A stretch of DNA of 64,000 bases from Polynucleobacter sp. MG-5-Ahmo-C2 (lineage in GTDB: Bacteria; Pseudomonadota; Gammaproteobacteria; Burkholderiales; Burkholderiaceae), in contig NZ_CP061304.1 of NCBI RefSeq assembly GCF_018687735.1, forward strand, positions 434,001-498,000, read 5' to 3'. Under the pieces are notes generated by a model that did no database searches, had not been told where the DNA came from, and saw only the letters and a program-made list of their open reading frames with translations. Of the stretch, positions 8,710 through 18,115 are shown piece after piece (the first letter of the stretch is position 1; each line of letters begins with the position of its first letter). Both the position numbers and the translations under genes were made by a program.

Positions 8710-9132
8710 TTTTTTTAATGCCTCGAGATATTTTTCGGGGCTAAGTTGGCCGCCTTCACGTTGCGCCTCCCACATCACTTGTCCTAAGCATTCCATCATC
8801 AGGTGTTGAGCTTCGTGCTCTGAACCCATTTTCTGATTTAGTTTTTCAGCGACTTCTTTAATGCCGGGTGGCTGATTGATTGAGATCTGCTCGCTAATTG
8901 ATAGATGCATTGAGAGATGAAGAAAGGGGTTGGTTTCTCCGCGCTCTGGTGTGTAATCTTGGGCTAGCGCTCCTTCGGGGTCTGCCAATAGCGTGTGGTA
9001 CTCGGGATGTTCTGCCATCCAATCACCTGCAAGGATTTCCATGGAATCTAAGATATGACCTTCAGTTTTCTTCTTCCAGGCGTCACAGAAAAAGCGACGC
9101 ACTTCTTCACGGGTTGGATTAAATATCGCCAC
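8701..9132 (-). CDS. DUF1841 family protein
   Basis: A soluble protein of about 143 residues matching the DUF1841 pattern: N-terminal FNPTREEVRRFFCDAWKK, then AGDWMAEHPEYH and ETNPFLHLSMHLSISEQ. The biological role is unknown. The open frame extends to an ATG at 9183, but family members begin at the FNP motif, and a GTG at 9132 gives MAIFNPTREEV, so I chose that start. It then overlaps the 3' end of nth by 14 bases rather than 65. The gene pair nth-DUF1841 is often seen together in betaproteobacteria. Confidence 0.8.
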   Translation of the reverse strand: MAIFNPTREEVRRFFCDAWKKKTEGHILDSMEILAGDWMAEHPEYHTLLADPEGALAQDYTPERGETNPFLHLSMHLSISEQISINQPPGIKEVAEKLNQKMGSEHEAQHLMMECLGQVMWEAQREGGQLSPEKYLEALKKLV

Positions 9133-9778
9133 GAACTTTTCCTTTGCCAGTTTTTTGTTTAAAGCCGCACAAAGGCTCAACAATGCATTGGGCGCACTCT
9201 GGGTTACGCGCCTTACAAGTATATCTACCGTGCAATATAAGCCAATGATGCGCGTCTAGTAAATACTCTTTGGGAACGCGCTTGAGTAGTTGCTCTTCAA
9301 CCTTAAGTACATCCTTGCCAGGCGCTAAGCCAGTGCGATTCGATACTCTAAAGATATGTGTGTCAACAGCAATAGTGGGTTGCCCAAAAGCAGTATTGAG
9401 AATCACGTTAGCGGTTTTTCTGCCAACGCCTGGTAAGGCCTCTAATTCCTCGCGTGTCTGGGGAACCATGCCACCATGTTTGTCTAGTAACAAACGACAG
9501 GTTTCCTGTACGTGCCTACCTTTAGAGTTAAATAAACCAATATGCTGAATGAATGGTCTAACCCCTTCTTCACCAAGATCTAATAAGGCTTGAGGGGTAT
9601 TTGCTGTCTTAAAAAGATTGCGGGTGCCTTTGTTGACTGACACATCAGTTGCTTGTGCCGATAATAGTACCGCAATGAGCAACTCAAATGGTGAGCTGTA
9701 CTCTAGTTCGGTTATCGGTTTTGGGTTATTAGCTTTGAGTTGCTCAAAGAAAGCGCGCCGCTTTTCAGGGTTCATCAT
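9119..9778 (-). CDS. nth: Endonuclease III
   Basis: Bifunctional DNA glycosylase/AP lyase that removes oxidised pyrimidines in base-excision repair (219 aa, normal length). The helix-hairpin-helix LPGVGRKTANV near residue 115 includes the catalytic lysine, VDTHIFRVSNR holds the catalytic aspartate, and the C terminus has the 4Fe-4S cluster ligands with spacing C-x6-C-x2-C-x5-C (within YTCKARNPECAQC to PLC). The start overlaps the end of rsxB by four bases, so it is co-transcribed with it. Confidence 0.97.
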   Translation of the reverse strand: MMNPEKRRAFFEQLKANNPKPITELEYSSPFELLIAVLLSAQATDVSVNKGTRNLFKTANTPQALLDLGEEGVRPFIQHIGLFNSKGRHVQETCRLLLDKHGGMVPQTREELEALPGVGRKTANVILNTAFGQPTIAVDTHIFRVSNRTGLAPGKDVLKVEEQLLKRVPKEYLLDAHHWLILHGRYTCKARNPECAQCIVEPLCGFKQKTGKGKVRGDI

Positions 9779-10467
9779 TGCTTTTGCTGAGCGCGCGCAA
9801 TCGCAGCAGCAATAATGGCGCGTTTGCGTTCTTGCTCTTTCTTCTGCTCATCTGATGTCGGGTTATCCGCATTAACCGCTATTAATTTGGCTGCGGCTTT
9901 TTTGGCCAAGCGTTCATCATTATCTTTTTGTTCTCTATCAAGGCGCTGTCCTCGATTGTGATAGCGCTGACGTGAGATATCGGCCAGTTCTGGCGACCAG
10001 GCATTCCAGCCTGTTTCGGCTTCAGTCACATCAATCATGCTGATGCAATCGACAGGGCAGGGAGGAATGCAAAGATCGCAACCGGTACACCACTCAGATA
10101 AAACCACGTGCATTTGCTTTGATGCCCCCACAATAGCATCTACAGGGCATGCCTGAATGCAGAGCGTACAGCCAATACATTTTTGTGGATCGATGAAGGC
10201 CACTGGTCTAGGGCGCTCTATGCCACATTCAGAATCAATGGTGCTATGAAGTTCGAAAGCATCTTGGGGGTAAATCGGCGCGAGAATTTTGCTGAGCCGT
10301 TCAATACCTTCAATGCCGCCTGGCGGGCAACGATTAGGTAATGCCTCGCCACTCGCCATCGCCTCTGCATACCCTCGGCAATCAGGGTAGCCACATTTTG
10401 TACATTGGGTTTGAGGAAGTAAATCCTCCAAGCGATCAGTCAGTTCGTTCGCTTGTGTAATGTTCAT
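9775..10467 (-). CDS. rsxB: RsxB-like electron transport ferredoxin
   Basis: A 230-residue iron-sulfur protein. Near the N terminus the motif CTKCGYPDCRGYAEAM gives an Fe-S cluster domain closed by NRCPPGG, followed by two 4Fe-4S ferredoxin motifs (CIGCTLCIQACPVDA and CTGCDLCIPPCPVDC) and a lysine-rich C-terminal tail. In E. coli RsxB belongs to the six-subunit Rsx membrane complex, but no rsxA, C, D, G or E is present here. The open frame extends to a GTG at 10509, but that codon lies inside the terminator stem of the preceding gene, so the ATG at 10467 is preferred. It overlaps nth by four bases. Confidence 0.9.
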   Translation of the reverse strand: MNITQANELTDRLEDLLPQTQCTKCGYPDCRGYAEAMASGEALPNRCPPGGIEGIERLSKILAPIYPQDAFELHSTIDSECGIERPRPVAFIDPQKCIGCTLCIQACPVDAIVGASKQMHVVLSEWCTGCDLCIPPCPVDCISMIDVTEAETGWNAWSPELADISRQRYHNRGQRLDREQKDNDERLAKKAAAKLIAVNADNPTSDEQKKEQERKRAIIAAAIARAQQKQ

Positions 10468-10483
10468 TGCTAAGTACTGACAT

Positions 10484-10509
10484 AAAAAGGTGAGGGCCTC
10501 AGCCCTCAC
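10484..10509 (-). terminator. Rho-independent terminator after the PHB depolymerase gene
   Basis: Read on the minus strand, GTGAGGGC (10509-10502), loop TGAG, GCCCTCAC (10497-10490) and then C plus TTTTT. The 8-bp stem is perfect and starts 10 bases after the depolymerase stop codon. It separates phaZ from the rsxB-nth-DUF1841 unit. Confidence 0.88.
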
Positions 10510-10519
10510 TCGTTGATGT

Positions 10520-11812
10520 CTAGTTAGAGCCTTCTAATTTAGGGGGCCTTGCTTTACTTCTTTTATGTACACCTTGATGTTCACGAATGAAGTTTTTGAT
10601 CTTTGGATAGACCTTGTCGCGCCAACGGCGACCAGAAAAAATACCATAGTGACCTGCGCCAGCCACTTCGTAGTGATCTTTATTTTCCTTAGAGATTCCT
10701 GCACATAAACCATGCGCTGAGCGGGTTTGACCGCTTCCAGAAATATCATCTAACTCACCTTCAACCGTAAGAAGTGCAGTTTCTTTAATATCTTGTGGTT
10801 TCACCAGATCGCCGGCTACAGTCCAAGTGCCATTCGGTAGGGCGTAGTCTTGGAAAACTGTCTTAATAGTATCTAGATAGAACTTTGCGTCTAAGTCTAG
10901 AACGGCGTTGTACTCATCATAGAAGCGAATGTGTGCATCGGTATCTTGTTCATCACCGCGTACCAGGTTCTGGAAATAATCCCAATGAGATTGCAAATGA
11001 TTTTGTGGGTTCATGGCCATAAATCCAGCGTGTTGCAAAAAGCCTGGATAAACCTTACGACCAGCGCCGGGATAGGTTGGTGGCACTTTATAAATCACAT
11101 GACTTTCAAACCAATCAAATGACTTTTGCTCAGCCAAATTATTAACAGCGGTAGGTGACTTACGCGCATCAATTGGGCCACCCATCATGATCATGGAAGA
11201 TGGAGTCGCTTCACCGGCCGAGGCCATGAGTGAGATTGCACCTAAAGTCGGAACGGTAGGCTGGCAAACAGAGATGACATGCAAATCTTCTGCCCCAATT
11301 GCGCGGATGAATTCTTGAATGTAGTGAACGTAGTCATCAAGACCAAAGTTACCATCTTCCAACGGGACATTGCGCGCATCGATCCAGTCGGTAATGTAAA
11401 CCTTGTGATCTTGCAATAAGGTGCGAACAGTGTCACGCAGCAAAGTAGCATGGTGCCCAGACATAGGGGCCACCACCAAAACAACAGGATCTTCTTTAAG
11501 CTTCTTGATGGTTTCTACATCATCCGAAAAGCGCTTAAAGCGAACTAAATTGCAAAATGGCTTAGAAACTTTAGTGATCTCATGAATAGCAACCTCATGA
11601 CCATGCGCTACAACAGAGCGAATACCAAACTCTGGTTTTTTATAGTTTTTACCTAAACGGTGAAGGAGTTCGTAGCTGGCAGCTAAACGCTCAGAGCCTG
11701 GAACCATTGATGCAGGGTTAGACGCATTAATAAATGCCTCCGAAGCTGCACGTGCCCAAGAGCTCATTGGTTGAAGTAAGGCTTTTTGAAATTCGTGTAA
11801 CTGATATAGCAT
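10520..11812 (-). CDS. phaZ: Intracellular polyhydroxyalkanoate depolymerase
   Basis: Alpha/beta-hydrolase (430 aa) that mobilises stored polyhydroxybutyrate granules to 3-hydroxybutyrate. The nucleophile motif is SVCQPTVP near residue 180, with cysteine instead of serine, as in intracellular PhaZ1 proteins of Ralstonia. Other features are the N-terminal MLYQLHEFQKALLQPM, the DWIDARNVPL segment and the C-terminal catalytic His in GAGHYGIFSG. A strong AGGGGG lies four bases before the ATG. No phaC synthase or phasin gene is in the window. The terminator at 10484-10509 ends the transcript. Confidence 0.93.
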   Translation of the reverse strand: MLYQLHEFQKALLQPMSSWARAASEAFINASNPASMVPGSERLAASYELLHRLGKNYKKPEFGIRSVVAHGHEVAIHEITKVSKPFCNLVRFKRFSDDVETIKKLKEDPVVLVVAPMSGHHATLLRDTVRTLLQDHKVYITDWIDARNVPLEDGNFGLDDYVHYIQEFIRAIGAEDLHVISVCQPTVPTLGAISLMASAGEATPSSMIMMGGPIDARKSPTAVNNLAEQKSFDWFESHVIYKVPPTYPGAGRKVYPGFLQHAGFMAMNPQNHLQSHWDYFQNLVRGDEQDTDAHIRFYDEYNAVLDLDAKFYLDTIKTVFQDYALPNGTWTVAGDLVKPQDIKETALLTVEGELDDISGSGQTRSAHGLCAGISKENKDHYEVAGAGHYGIFSGRRWRDKVYPKIKNFIREHQGVHKRSKARPPKLEGSN

Positions 11813-11852
11813 GCTACCCCCTGTAATTCAGTGAATCCGCTGATTGTGCTTT

Positions 11853-13052
11853 TTAGGCCAATACGCGGGCAATTGCTTTGGCTACTTTATCAATATTTTT
11901 GGTATTGAGGGCCGCCACACAAATGCGTCCAGTAGAAAGGGCATAAATGCCATCTTCTTTCTGTAAGCGCTCAACTTGCTCAGCTGTTAAACCTGAGTAA
12001 GAAAACATTCCACGTTGCTGTTCGATAAAAGCAAAGTCTTGCTTCACACCAGCAGCAGCGAGTTTTTCAACAAGACCATGACGCATTGCTTTAATGCGAT
12101 CACGCATTTCAGCCAACTCATCCTCCCAGAGCTGACGCAATTCTGGAGAGTTCAAAACAGCAGCAGCAATTGCAGCGCCGTGAGTAGGAGGATTTGAGTA
12201 ATTAGTGCGAATTACACGTTTGAGCTGTGAGAGCACACGAGTAGACTCATCTTTGCTCTGTGTCACGATCGACAATGCGCCAACACGCTCACCATACAGC
12301 GAGAATGATTTAGAAAATGAGCTGGATACAAAGAATGACATGCCGGATTGTGCGAAGAGGCGAACTGCAATACCATCCTGCTCAATGCCAGCCGCAAAGC
12401 CTTGATAGGCCATGTCCAAGAAAGGAATCAAACTCTTGTTCTTGCAGATCTCAATCACCTGATGCCACTGGGCTTCGGTGATATCTGCACCTGTTGGGTT
12501 ATGGCAGCAAGCGTGCAAGAGAACGGTTGTGTTCTTTGGAAAAGACTCCAAGGACTTCACCATGCCATCAAAATCAACACCACGTGTCTTGCCATCGAAG
12601 TAGGTGTATTCAACTACTTCGAAACCTGCAGATTCAAAAATACCGCGATGGTTTTCCCAGGTTGGGTTGCTAATAGCGCAAGGCGCATCTAAATTCAGAC
12701 GCTTAATAAAGTCAGCGCCCACACGCAATGCACCAGTGCCACCTAAGCACTCGGCAGTGACAACACGGCCATCTTTAATGAGTGCAGAGTCAGCCCCGAA
12801 TAATAAATTTTGCACAGCGCTGTTGTATGGGTTTGGACCCTCGATTGGAATGTAGCTGCGTGGAGAGTGCTTTGCAACAATGGCCTCTTCTGCTTTGATC
12901 ACTGCTTTTAAGAGGGGTACCTTGCCTTCGTCTGTGTAATACACGCCAACACCAAGGTTTACTTTGTCAGAACGTTGATCTGCAACGTAGGCTTCTGTGA
13001 GGCCAAAAATAGGATCTTTAGGGGCTAGCTGGACTGAGGCAAACAGGGTCAT
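11853..13052 (-). CDS. Aromatic/aspartate aminotransferase (class I, PLP)
   Basis: Pyridoxal-phosphate aminotransferase of 399 residues, subgroup I-alpha (AspC/TyrB). The cofactor lysine is in SSSFSKSFSLYGERVG near residue 248, the substrate-binding CCHNPTGAD near 183 and the C-terminal Arg in the LSTGRICVAALN region. The start MTLFASVQLAPKDPIFGL is typical. It exchanges amino groups between aspartate or aromatic amino acids and 2-oxoglutarate. Sequence alone does not separate aspC from tyrB, so no symbol is given. It precedes phaZ by 40 bases and may be co-transcribed; it is divergent from uvrB. Confidence 0.92.
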   Translation of the reverse strand: MTLFASVQLAPKDPIFGLTEAYVADQRSDKVNLGVGVYYTDEGKVPLLKAVIKAEEAIVAKHSPRSYIPIEGPNPYNSAVQNLLFGADSALIKDGRVVTAECLGGTGALRVGADFIKRLNLDAPCAISNPTWENHRGIFESAGFEVVEYTYFDGKTRGVDFDGMVKSLESFPKNTTVLLHACCHNPTGADITEAQWHQVIEICKNKSLIPFLDMAYQGFAAGIEQDGIAVRLFAQSGMSFFVSSSFSKSFSLYGERVGALSIVTQSKDESTRVLSQLKRVIRTNYSNPPTHGAAIAAAVLNSPELRQLWEDELAEMRDRIKAMRHGLVEKLAAAGVKQDFAFIEQQRGMFSYSGLTAEQVERLQKEDGIYALSTGRICVAALNTKNIDKVAKAIARVLA

Positions 13053-13187
13053 TTGAGGTCGAGAATGGTGGTTTAAGGATAGTTTTACTTTGCATTGACG
13101 TTAAATTGAGTTTAATTGTCGGTTTTTGAAGCCAGAACCAACTATTTCTAAATAAAAACGGCAAAATCATTGTTTGTACAAAATTCG

Positions 13188-13206
13188 CTGTGAAGAAAAC
13201 TCACAG
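13188..13206. repeat. Inverted repeat directly before uvrB
   Basis: CTGTGA (13188-13193) and TCACAG (13201-13206) are a perfect 6-bp inverted repeat around seven bases. It is close to a CRP-type site (TGTGA, 6 bases, TCACA) but has one extra base in the spacer, and it is not a LexA box (CTGT, 8 bases, ACAG). A second palindrome, TTTGTACAAA, is at 13173-13182. Function unknown. Confidence 0.4.
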
Positions 13207-13211
13207 ATGAA

Positions 13212-15368
13212 ATGATAGCCGAGATGCCCCCTAAGCCCCCCAAAACTGGTTCCAATTCTGCAGCTAAAGAAGATATCAAAAAGCCTGTTGCCGATCCATT
13301 AGGCGAGGCTGGCCACGATCTAGATCCAGCTAAATTTGTTCGCTTTCCAGACTCCCCATATGAGCTATATCAGCCATTTGCCCCGGCTGGGGACCAGCCA
13401 CAGGCTATTGAGGCCTTGGTTGAGGGTATTGAGGACGGATTGAGCTTTCAGACCTTGTTGGGGGTTACGGGATCTGGAAAAACCTTCACCATGGCTAATG
13501 TGATTGCTAGAACAGGGCGTCCAGCGATCATTTTTGCCCCTAATAAGACCTTGGCTGCTCAGCTCTATAGTGAATTTAGGGAGTTTTTCCCAAAAAATGC
13601 TGTTGAGTATTTTGTCAGTTACTACGACTATTACCAGCCTGAGGCTTATGTTCCTCAGCGTGACCTCTTTATTGAAAAAGACTCCTCGATTAATGAGCAC
13701 ATCGAGCAGATGCGCTTATCTGCAACGAAGAGCTTGTTAGAGCGCCGCGATGTCATCATCGTGGCGACTGTTTCTGCAATTTATGGAATTGGTAATCCTG
13801 GCGATTATCACAGCATGGTGATGACGCTACGTCCTGGTGATAAGATGAGTCAGCGCGATATCTTAATGCGACTGATTGCCATGCAATACGATCGCAACGA
13901 AACGGATTTTAAGCGCGGTGTATTTCGAGTGCGCGGCGACACGATTGATATTTTCCCAGCTGAACATAATGAGTTGGCAGTACGCGTTGAATTGTTTGAT
14001 GATGTGGTAGAGAGTTTGCAATTCTTTGATCCACTGACAGGCAAGATTCGTCAAAAGATTCCGCGTTTTACGGTATACCCAAGTTCACACTATGTGACCC
14101 CGCGCGAAACTGTTCTTAAAGCAATTGAAACCATCAAAATCGAGTTACGCACTCGTTTAGATGAATTTGTAAAAGATGGAAAACTCGTTGAGGCACAACG
14201 CCTAGAGCAGCGTACCCGTTTCGATCTAGAGATGCTGAACGAGCTAGGATTTTGTAAGGGCATTGAGAACTACTCCCGCCACCTATCGGGCGCGGCCCCA
14301 GGGGAGGCGCCTCCTACCCTGGTGGACTACCTGCCGAATGATGCACTCATGTTCTTAGACGAAAGCCACGTCCTAATTGGGCAGCTCAATGCGATGTATA
14401 ACGGCGATAAATCGCGCAAACATACCTTAGTTGAGTTTGGCTTTCGCTTACCCTCTGCAATGGATAATCGCCCGCTCAAATTTACTGAGTTTGAAACCAA
14501 GATGCGTCAAACCATTTTTGTTTCTGCAACCCCGGCCGATTATGAAAACACGCATCAGGGGAAAGTGGTTGAGCAGGTAGCTAGACCTACTGGATTGGTT
14601 GACCCAGAAATCGAAGTATTGCCAGCCAGTACTCAAGTTGATAACTTGCTTGATCAGATTCATGAACGCGTCAAAGTGGGTGAACGTGTTTTAGTAACGG
14701 TGCTAACTAAACGCATGGCGGAGCAACTCACTGATTACCTTTCCGATAATGGTGTGAAAGTGCGTTATGTGCACTCTGATATTGATACGGTAGAGCGTGT
14801 CGAAATTTTGCGTGATCTTCGCTTAGGCGTCTTCGATGTCTTGGTGGGTATCAATTTGCTACGCGAAGGTTTGGACATTCCTGAAGTGTCATTAGTGGCA
14901 ATTTTGGATGCGGATAAAGAAGGCTTCTTACGTTCTGAGAGAAGTTTGATTCAGACTATCGGCCGGGCAGCCCGCAACGTCCGAGGCAAGGCGATTCTGT
15001 ACGCCGATAGGGTGACCGATTCAATGAAGCGCGCCATGGGGGAGACCGAAAGACGTCGCACCAAGCAAGTTGCCTTTAATAAGCTCCATGGCATTGAGCC
15101 TAAGGGTGTTCAAAAGCGGATCAAGGACATCATTGATGGTGTCTATGATGTCAAGGAGAAGCGCCAGGAGATGCAGGTTGAGCAGGAGCGGGCTCGCTAT
15201 GAAGATATGAGCGAGAAAGACCTGGCAAGCGAAATCAAACTCCTAGAGAAGCAAATGAATGCCGAAGCCAAGAATTTGGAGTTTGAGAAGGCTGCTGGCA
15301 CTCGGGACCGTCTTACCAAGGTCAAAGAAATGGCTTTTGGAGCCAGCTCTAGAGACTCTATTGGCTAG
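13212..15368 (+). CDS. uvrB: Excinuclease ABC subunit UvrB
   Basis: Damage-verifying helicase-like subunit of nucleotide excision repair (718 aa). Walker A GVTGSGKT is near residue 85, followed by the beta-hairpin segment [12 protein letters not shown], the DEAD-like DESH, helicase motifs ending in [12 protein letters not shown], and a C-terminal UVR domain that binds UvrC ([21 protein letters not shown] region). An unstructured N-terminal tail of about 50 residues rich in Pro and Lys precedes the conserved [15 protein letters not shown], as is common in Burkholderiales. The start could be the ATG at 13212 or the one at 13224 (MPPKPPK); the difference is four residues. No clear LexA box is visible. 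Confidence 0.97.
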   Translation: MIAEMPPKPPKTGSNSAAKEDIKKPVADPLGEAGHDLDPAKFVRFPDSPYELYQPFAPAGDQPQAIEALVEGIEDGLSFQTLLGVTGSGKTFTMANVIARTGRPAIIFAPNKTLAAQLYSEFREFFPKNAVEYFVSYYDYYQPEAYVPQRDLFIEKDSSINEHIEQMRLSATKSLLERRDVIIVATVSAIYGIGNPGDYHSMVMTLRPGDKMSQRDILMRLIAMQYDRNETDFKRGVFRVRGDTIDIFPAEHNELAVRVELFDDVVESLQFFDPLTGKIRQKIPRFTVYPSSHYVTPRETVLKAIETIKIELRTRLDEFVKDGKLVEAQRLEQRTRFDLEMLNELGFCKGIENYSRHLSGAAPGEAPPTLVDYLPNDALMFLDESHVLIGQLNAMYNGDKSRKHTLVEFGFRLPSAMDNRPLKFTEFETKMRQTIFVSATPADYENTHQGKVVEQVARPTGLVDPEIEVLPASTQVDNLLDQIHERVKVGERVLVTVLTKRMAEQLTDYLSDNGVKVRYVHSDIDTVERVEILRDLRLGVFDVLVGINLLREGLDIPEVSLVAILDADKEGFLRSERSLIQTIGRAARNVRGKAILYADRVTDSMKRAMGETERRRTKQVAFNKLHGIEPKGVQKRIKDIIDGVYDVKEKRQEMQVEQERARYEDMSEKDLASEIKLLEKQMNAEAKNLEFEKAAGTRDRLTKVKEMAFGASSRDSIG

Positions 15369-15431
15369 ATAGGCAGGCTTGCCAAAGGGTTTTTTGGGAT
15401 AATTCCCGAGCAGATTGCTGGGTCATATGGT

Positions 15432-15456
15432 AAAGTTGAGTGGAATGGTCGGGTAT
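15432..15456 (+). promoter_or_regulatory. IscR type 1 binding site upstream of iscR
   Basis: The 25 bases from 15432 (AAAGTTGAGTGG...) to 15456 (...GGTCGGGTAT) match the published E. coli type 1 IscR consensus (ATASYYGACTRWWWYAGTCRRSTAT) at 21 of 25 positions by my count. The site is 51 bases before the iscR start, where E. coli has its autoregulatory operator. Binding by holo-IscR to repress the isc operon is inferred. Confidence 0.7.
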
Positions 15457-15506
15457 TACCCGCCTGATCATTAGCTGTCCATAACAATCCATTACCAAGG
15501 TGACAT

Positions 15507-16076
15507 ATGAGACTTACCACTAAAGGCCGTTTTGCAGTAACCGCAATGATTGATTTAGCCCTGCGCGAAGCGCATGGCCCTGTAACTTTGGCTGGAATTA
15601 GCCAAAGACAAAAGATCTCCCTTTCTTATTTAGAGCAATTGTTCGGCAAATTACGCCGCTTCAATATTGTTGAGAGCACTCGTGGACCCGGAGGCGGATA
15701 TACCCTCGCACGCAAGGCTGATGAAATTAGTGTTGCTGACATCATCGTCGCAGTGGATGAGCCATTGGATGCAACTCAATGTGGCGGTAAAGGTAACTGT
15801 CATAGCGACGAAGATGAGCATGGTCATTGTATGACGCATGATCTGTGGAGCAATCTTAATCTCAAAATGGTTGAGTACCTCAGCTCAGTAAGCTTGCGTA
15901 ACTTGGTGCAGCAGCAAGAAGGACGTGGTGTTGTGATTCAAGACATGCGTCAAAAGAAAATTAAAGTTGAAAGCACTAAGGTTGAAAAACCAGCCCTAGC
16001 GCTTGCGGCGAAAAAAGAAGTTGCCCCTAAAGCCCCATTAGTAAATTCTGTTTTTAATTTGGCGCGGCAAAGTTAA
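15507..16076 (+). CDS. iscR: Fe-S cluster regulator IscR (Rrf2 family)
   Basis: Winged-helix transcription factor of 189 residues that binds a 2Fe-2S cluster and adjusts Fe-S biogenesis to demand. The N-terminal MRLTTKGRFAVTAMIDLAL and the LSYLEQLFGKLRR recognition helix are Rrf2/IscR hallmarks, and the cluster cysteines appear as CGGKGNC, then HC 12 residues later before MTHDLW. The C-terminal 40 residues are a Lys/Ala-rich extension beyond the E. coli protein. It heads the isc operon and has a type 1 IscR site upstream, so negative autoregulation is likely. An AAGGTG lies about five bases before the ATG. Confidence 0.95.
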   Translation: MRLTTKGRFAVTAMIDLALREAHGPVTLAGISQRQKISLSYLEQLFGKLRRFNIVESTRGPGGGYTLARKADEISVADIIVAVDEPLDATQCGGKGNCHSDEDEHGHCMTHDLWSNLNLKMVEYLSSVSLRNLVQQQEGRGVVIQDMRQKKIKVESTKVEKPALALAAKKEVAPKAPLVNSVFNLARQS

Positions 16077-16103
16077 TTGAAGTAATCCAAAAATAAGTAA
16101 ATC

Positions 16104-17363
16104 ATGAACGCACCACAAGACCTTCCAACGCAGCCGGTTCCGATGTTTAGTCCTAAGCACTTTCCGGTATATATGGACTACTCGGCCACCACGCCAATTG
16201 ATCCGCGTGTGGTCGACAAAATGCTGCCTTACCTGCGCGAGCAATTTGGTAATGCCGCATCGCGGAGTCATGCCTATGGCTGGGCTGCCGAAGAGGCGGT
16301 TGAGTGGGCGCGTTCAGAAGTTGCGCAACTGGTACATGCAGATCCACGAGAGATTGTGTTTACTAGCGGCGCTACTGAAAGTATTAATTTGGCACTAAAG
16401 GGTGCCGCGCATTTTTATAAAGATCGCGGTAATCACATCATTACCGTCAAAACTGAGCACAAAGCAACTTTAGACACTTGTCGTGAGCTAGAGCGTGAAG
16501 GTTTTGAAGTGACTTACTTGGATGTTTTGCCCAGTGGCTTGATTGAGTTTAAGCAGTTAGAGGCTGCCATGAAGCCAGGCACGATTTTGGCGTCGGTGAT
16601 GTATGTCAACAATGAAATCGGTGTTGTACAAGATATCCCCGCGATTGGCGAGCTGTGTCGTTCCCGTGGCGTGATTTTTCATGTCGATGCTGCGCAAGCT
16701 ACCGGCAAGGTAGAGATTGATTTGGAAAAGATCAAGGTCGACTTGATGAGTTTTTCTGCTCACAAGACTTATGGTCCAAAAGGGATTGGCGCATTGTTTG
16801 TGCGTCGTAAGCCTCGTATTCGTATTGAAGCCCAAATTCATGGTGGCGGCCATGAGCGCGGTATGCGCTCAGGTACCTTAGCAGTTCACCAAATTGTGGG
16901 AATGGGCGAGGCATTTCGCATCGCTCGTATTGAGATGGTCGAGGGAAATAAGCGTATTCGTGGATTGCGTGACCGCTTACTCAATGGCTTGAAAGATATT
17001 GAAGAGGTTTATGTCAACGGCGACATGGAGCATCGTGTGCCGCATAACCTGAACATCAGCTTTAACTACGTTGAAGGCGAATCGATGTTGATGGCCCTTA
17101 AGGATTTGGCTATCTCATCAGGTTCTGCTTGTACATCAGCATCACTAGAACCTTCTTATGTGTTGCGTGCCTTGGGTCGTAATGATGAATTGGCTCATAG
17201 CTCGATTCGTTTTACTCTGGGTCGCTTTACGACAGAAGAAGAAGTGGATTTTACAATTAAGTTAGTGAAAGAAAAGATCGCAAAATTGCGTGAGCTTTCA
17301 CCATTGTGGGAAATGTTTAAAGACGGAATCGACTTAAGTACGATTCAGTGGGCTGCACATTAA
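16104..17363 (+). CDS. iscS: Cysteine desulfurase IscS
   Basis: PLP-dependent enzyme (419 aa) that takes sulfur from cysteine to form a persulfide for Fe-S clusters and tRNA thiolation. It begins with a 15-20 residue extension before the conserved [15 protein letters not shown]. The PLP lysine is in [14 protein letters not shown] near residue 219, and the sulfur-accepting cysteine is in [21 protein letters not shown] near 342. It lies 27 bases after iscR and 28 before iscU. Confidence 0.98.
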   Translation: MNAPQDLPTQPVPMFSPKHFPVYMDYSATTPIDPRVVDKMLPYLREQFGNAASRSHAYGWAAEEAVEWARSEVAQLVHADPREIVFTSGATESINLALKGAAHFYKDRGNHIITVKTEHKATLDTCRELEREGFEVTYLDVLPSGLIEFKQLEAAMKPGTILASVMYVNNEIGVVQDIPAIGELCRSRGVIFHVDAAQATGKVEIDLEKIKVDLMSFSAHKTYGPKGIGALFVRRKPRIRIEAQIHGGGHERGMRSGTLAVHQIVGMGEAFRIARIEMVEGNKRIRGLRDRLLNGLKDIEEVYVNGDMEHRVPHNLNISFNYVEGESMLMALKDLAISSGSACTSASLEPSYVLRALGRNDELAHSSIRFTLGRFTTEEEVDFTIKLVKEKIAKLRELSPLWEMFKDGIDLSTIQWAAH

Positions 17364-17391
17364 GAATCTGAAGGATTAAAGAGGAAATATC

Positions 17392-17778
17392 ATGGCATAT
17401 AGTGAAAAAGTAATCGACCATTATGAGAACCCGCGTAACGTAGGTTCTTTTGAGAAGGGCGACGAAAGCGTAGGTACCGGCATGGTTGGTGCGCCAGCTT
17501 GCGGCGACGTAATGAAGTTACAGATTCGTGTAAACGATCAAGGTGTGATTGAAGACGCTAAGTTCAAGACATATGGCTGTGGCTCAGCAATTGCGTCTTC
17601 CTCATTAGTAACTGAGTGGGTTAAAGGCAAGACTTTGGATCAAGCTTTGGAGATCAAGAACTCTCTGATCGCTGAAGAGTTGGCTTTGCCGCCAGTAAAG
17701 ATTCACTGCTCTATCTTGGCTGAAGACGCTATTAAGGCAGCAGTTGCTGATTACAAAGAAAAGCATCTAGCCAAATAA
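17392..17778 (+). CDS. iscU: Fe-S cluster scaffold IscU
   Basis: Scaffold on which 2Fe-2S and 4Fe-4S clusters are built (128 aa). The three ligand cysteines are in [18 protein letters not shown] and [10 protein letters not shown]. The LPPVK motif recognised by the HscA chaperone precedes the third cysteine. Length and spacing are canonical, and its neighbours are iscS and iscA. A good AGAGGAAA sits upstream of the ATG. Confidence 0.98.
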   Translation: MAYSEKVIDHYENPRNVGSFEKGDESVGTGMVGAPACGDVMKLQIRVNDQGVIEDAKFKTYGCGSAIASSSLVTEWVKGKTLDQALEIKNSLIAEELALPPVKIHCSILAEDAIKAAVADYKEKHLAK

Positions 17779-17791
17779 ACAAAGTAAAACT

Positions 17792-18115
17792 ATGGCCATT
17801 ACCTTAACCGACAAAGCAGCTGCACACGTTAACCGCAATTTAGAAAAGCGCGGTAAGGGGTGTGGTTTGCGTTTGGGCGTTCGTACCACAGGTTGTTCTG
17901 GCTTGGCGTATCAGCTTGAATATGTTGATGAGCCTGCCGCTGAAGATCAGGTATTTGAATCTAATGGCGTAAAAGTATTTATTGATCCGAAGAGCTTGGC
18001 GTATTTGGATGGAACAGAGCTAGACTTTGTACGTGAGGGTTTGAACGAAGGGTTTAAGTTTCAAAATCCAAACGTAAAAGATGAGTGTGGTTGTGGCGAA
18101 TCCTTCCGCGTCTGA
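17792..18115 (+). CDS. iscA: Fe-S assembly protein IscA
   Basis: A-type carrier (107 aa) that receives clusters and helps mature 4Fe-4S proteins. The conserved cysteines are in TTGCSGLAY and at the C terminus in [10 protein letters not shown]. It is 13 bases after iscU. Its last 35 bases overlap the assigned start of hscB. Confidence 0.97.
   Translation: MAITLTDKAAAHVNRNLEKRGKGCGLRLGVRTTGCSGLAYQLEYVDEPAAEDQVFESNGVKVFIDPKSLAYLDGTELDFVREGLNEGFKFQNPNVKDECGCGESFRV

Noticed and set aside
10468..10509. Longer rsxB from the GTG at 10509
   Set aside because: The GTG lies in the stem of the phaZ terminator and the extra residues do not resemble RsxB.
13188..13206. LexA box before uvrB
   Set aside because: CTGT and ACAG are 11 bases apart instead of 8.
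15369..15400. Terminator after uvrB
   Set aside because: Only a 4-bp GGCA/TGCC stem, and the T-run is seven bases away; too weak to call.
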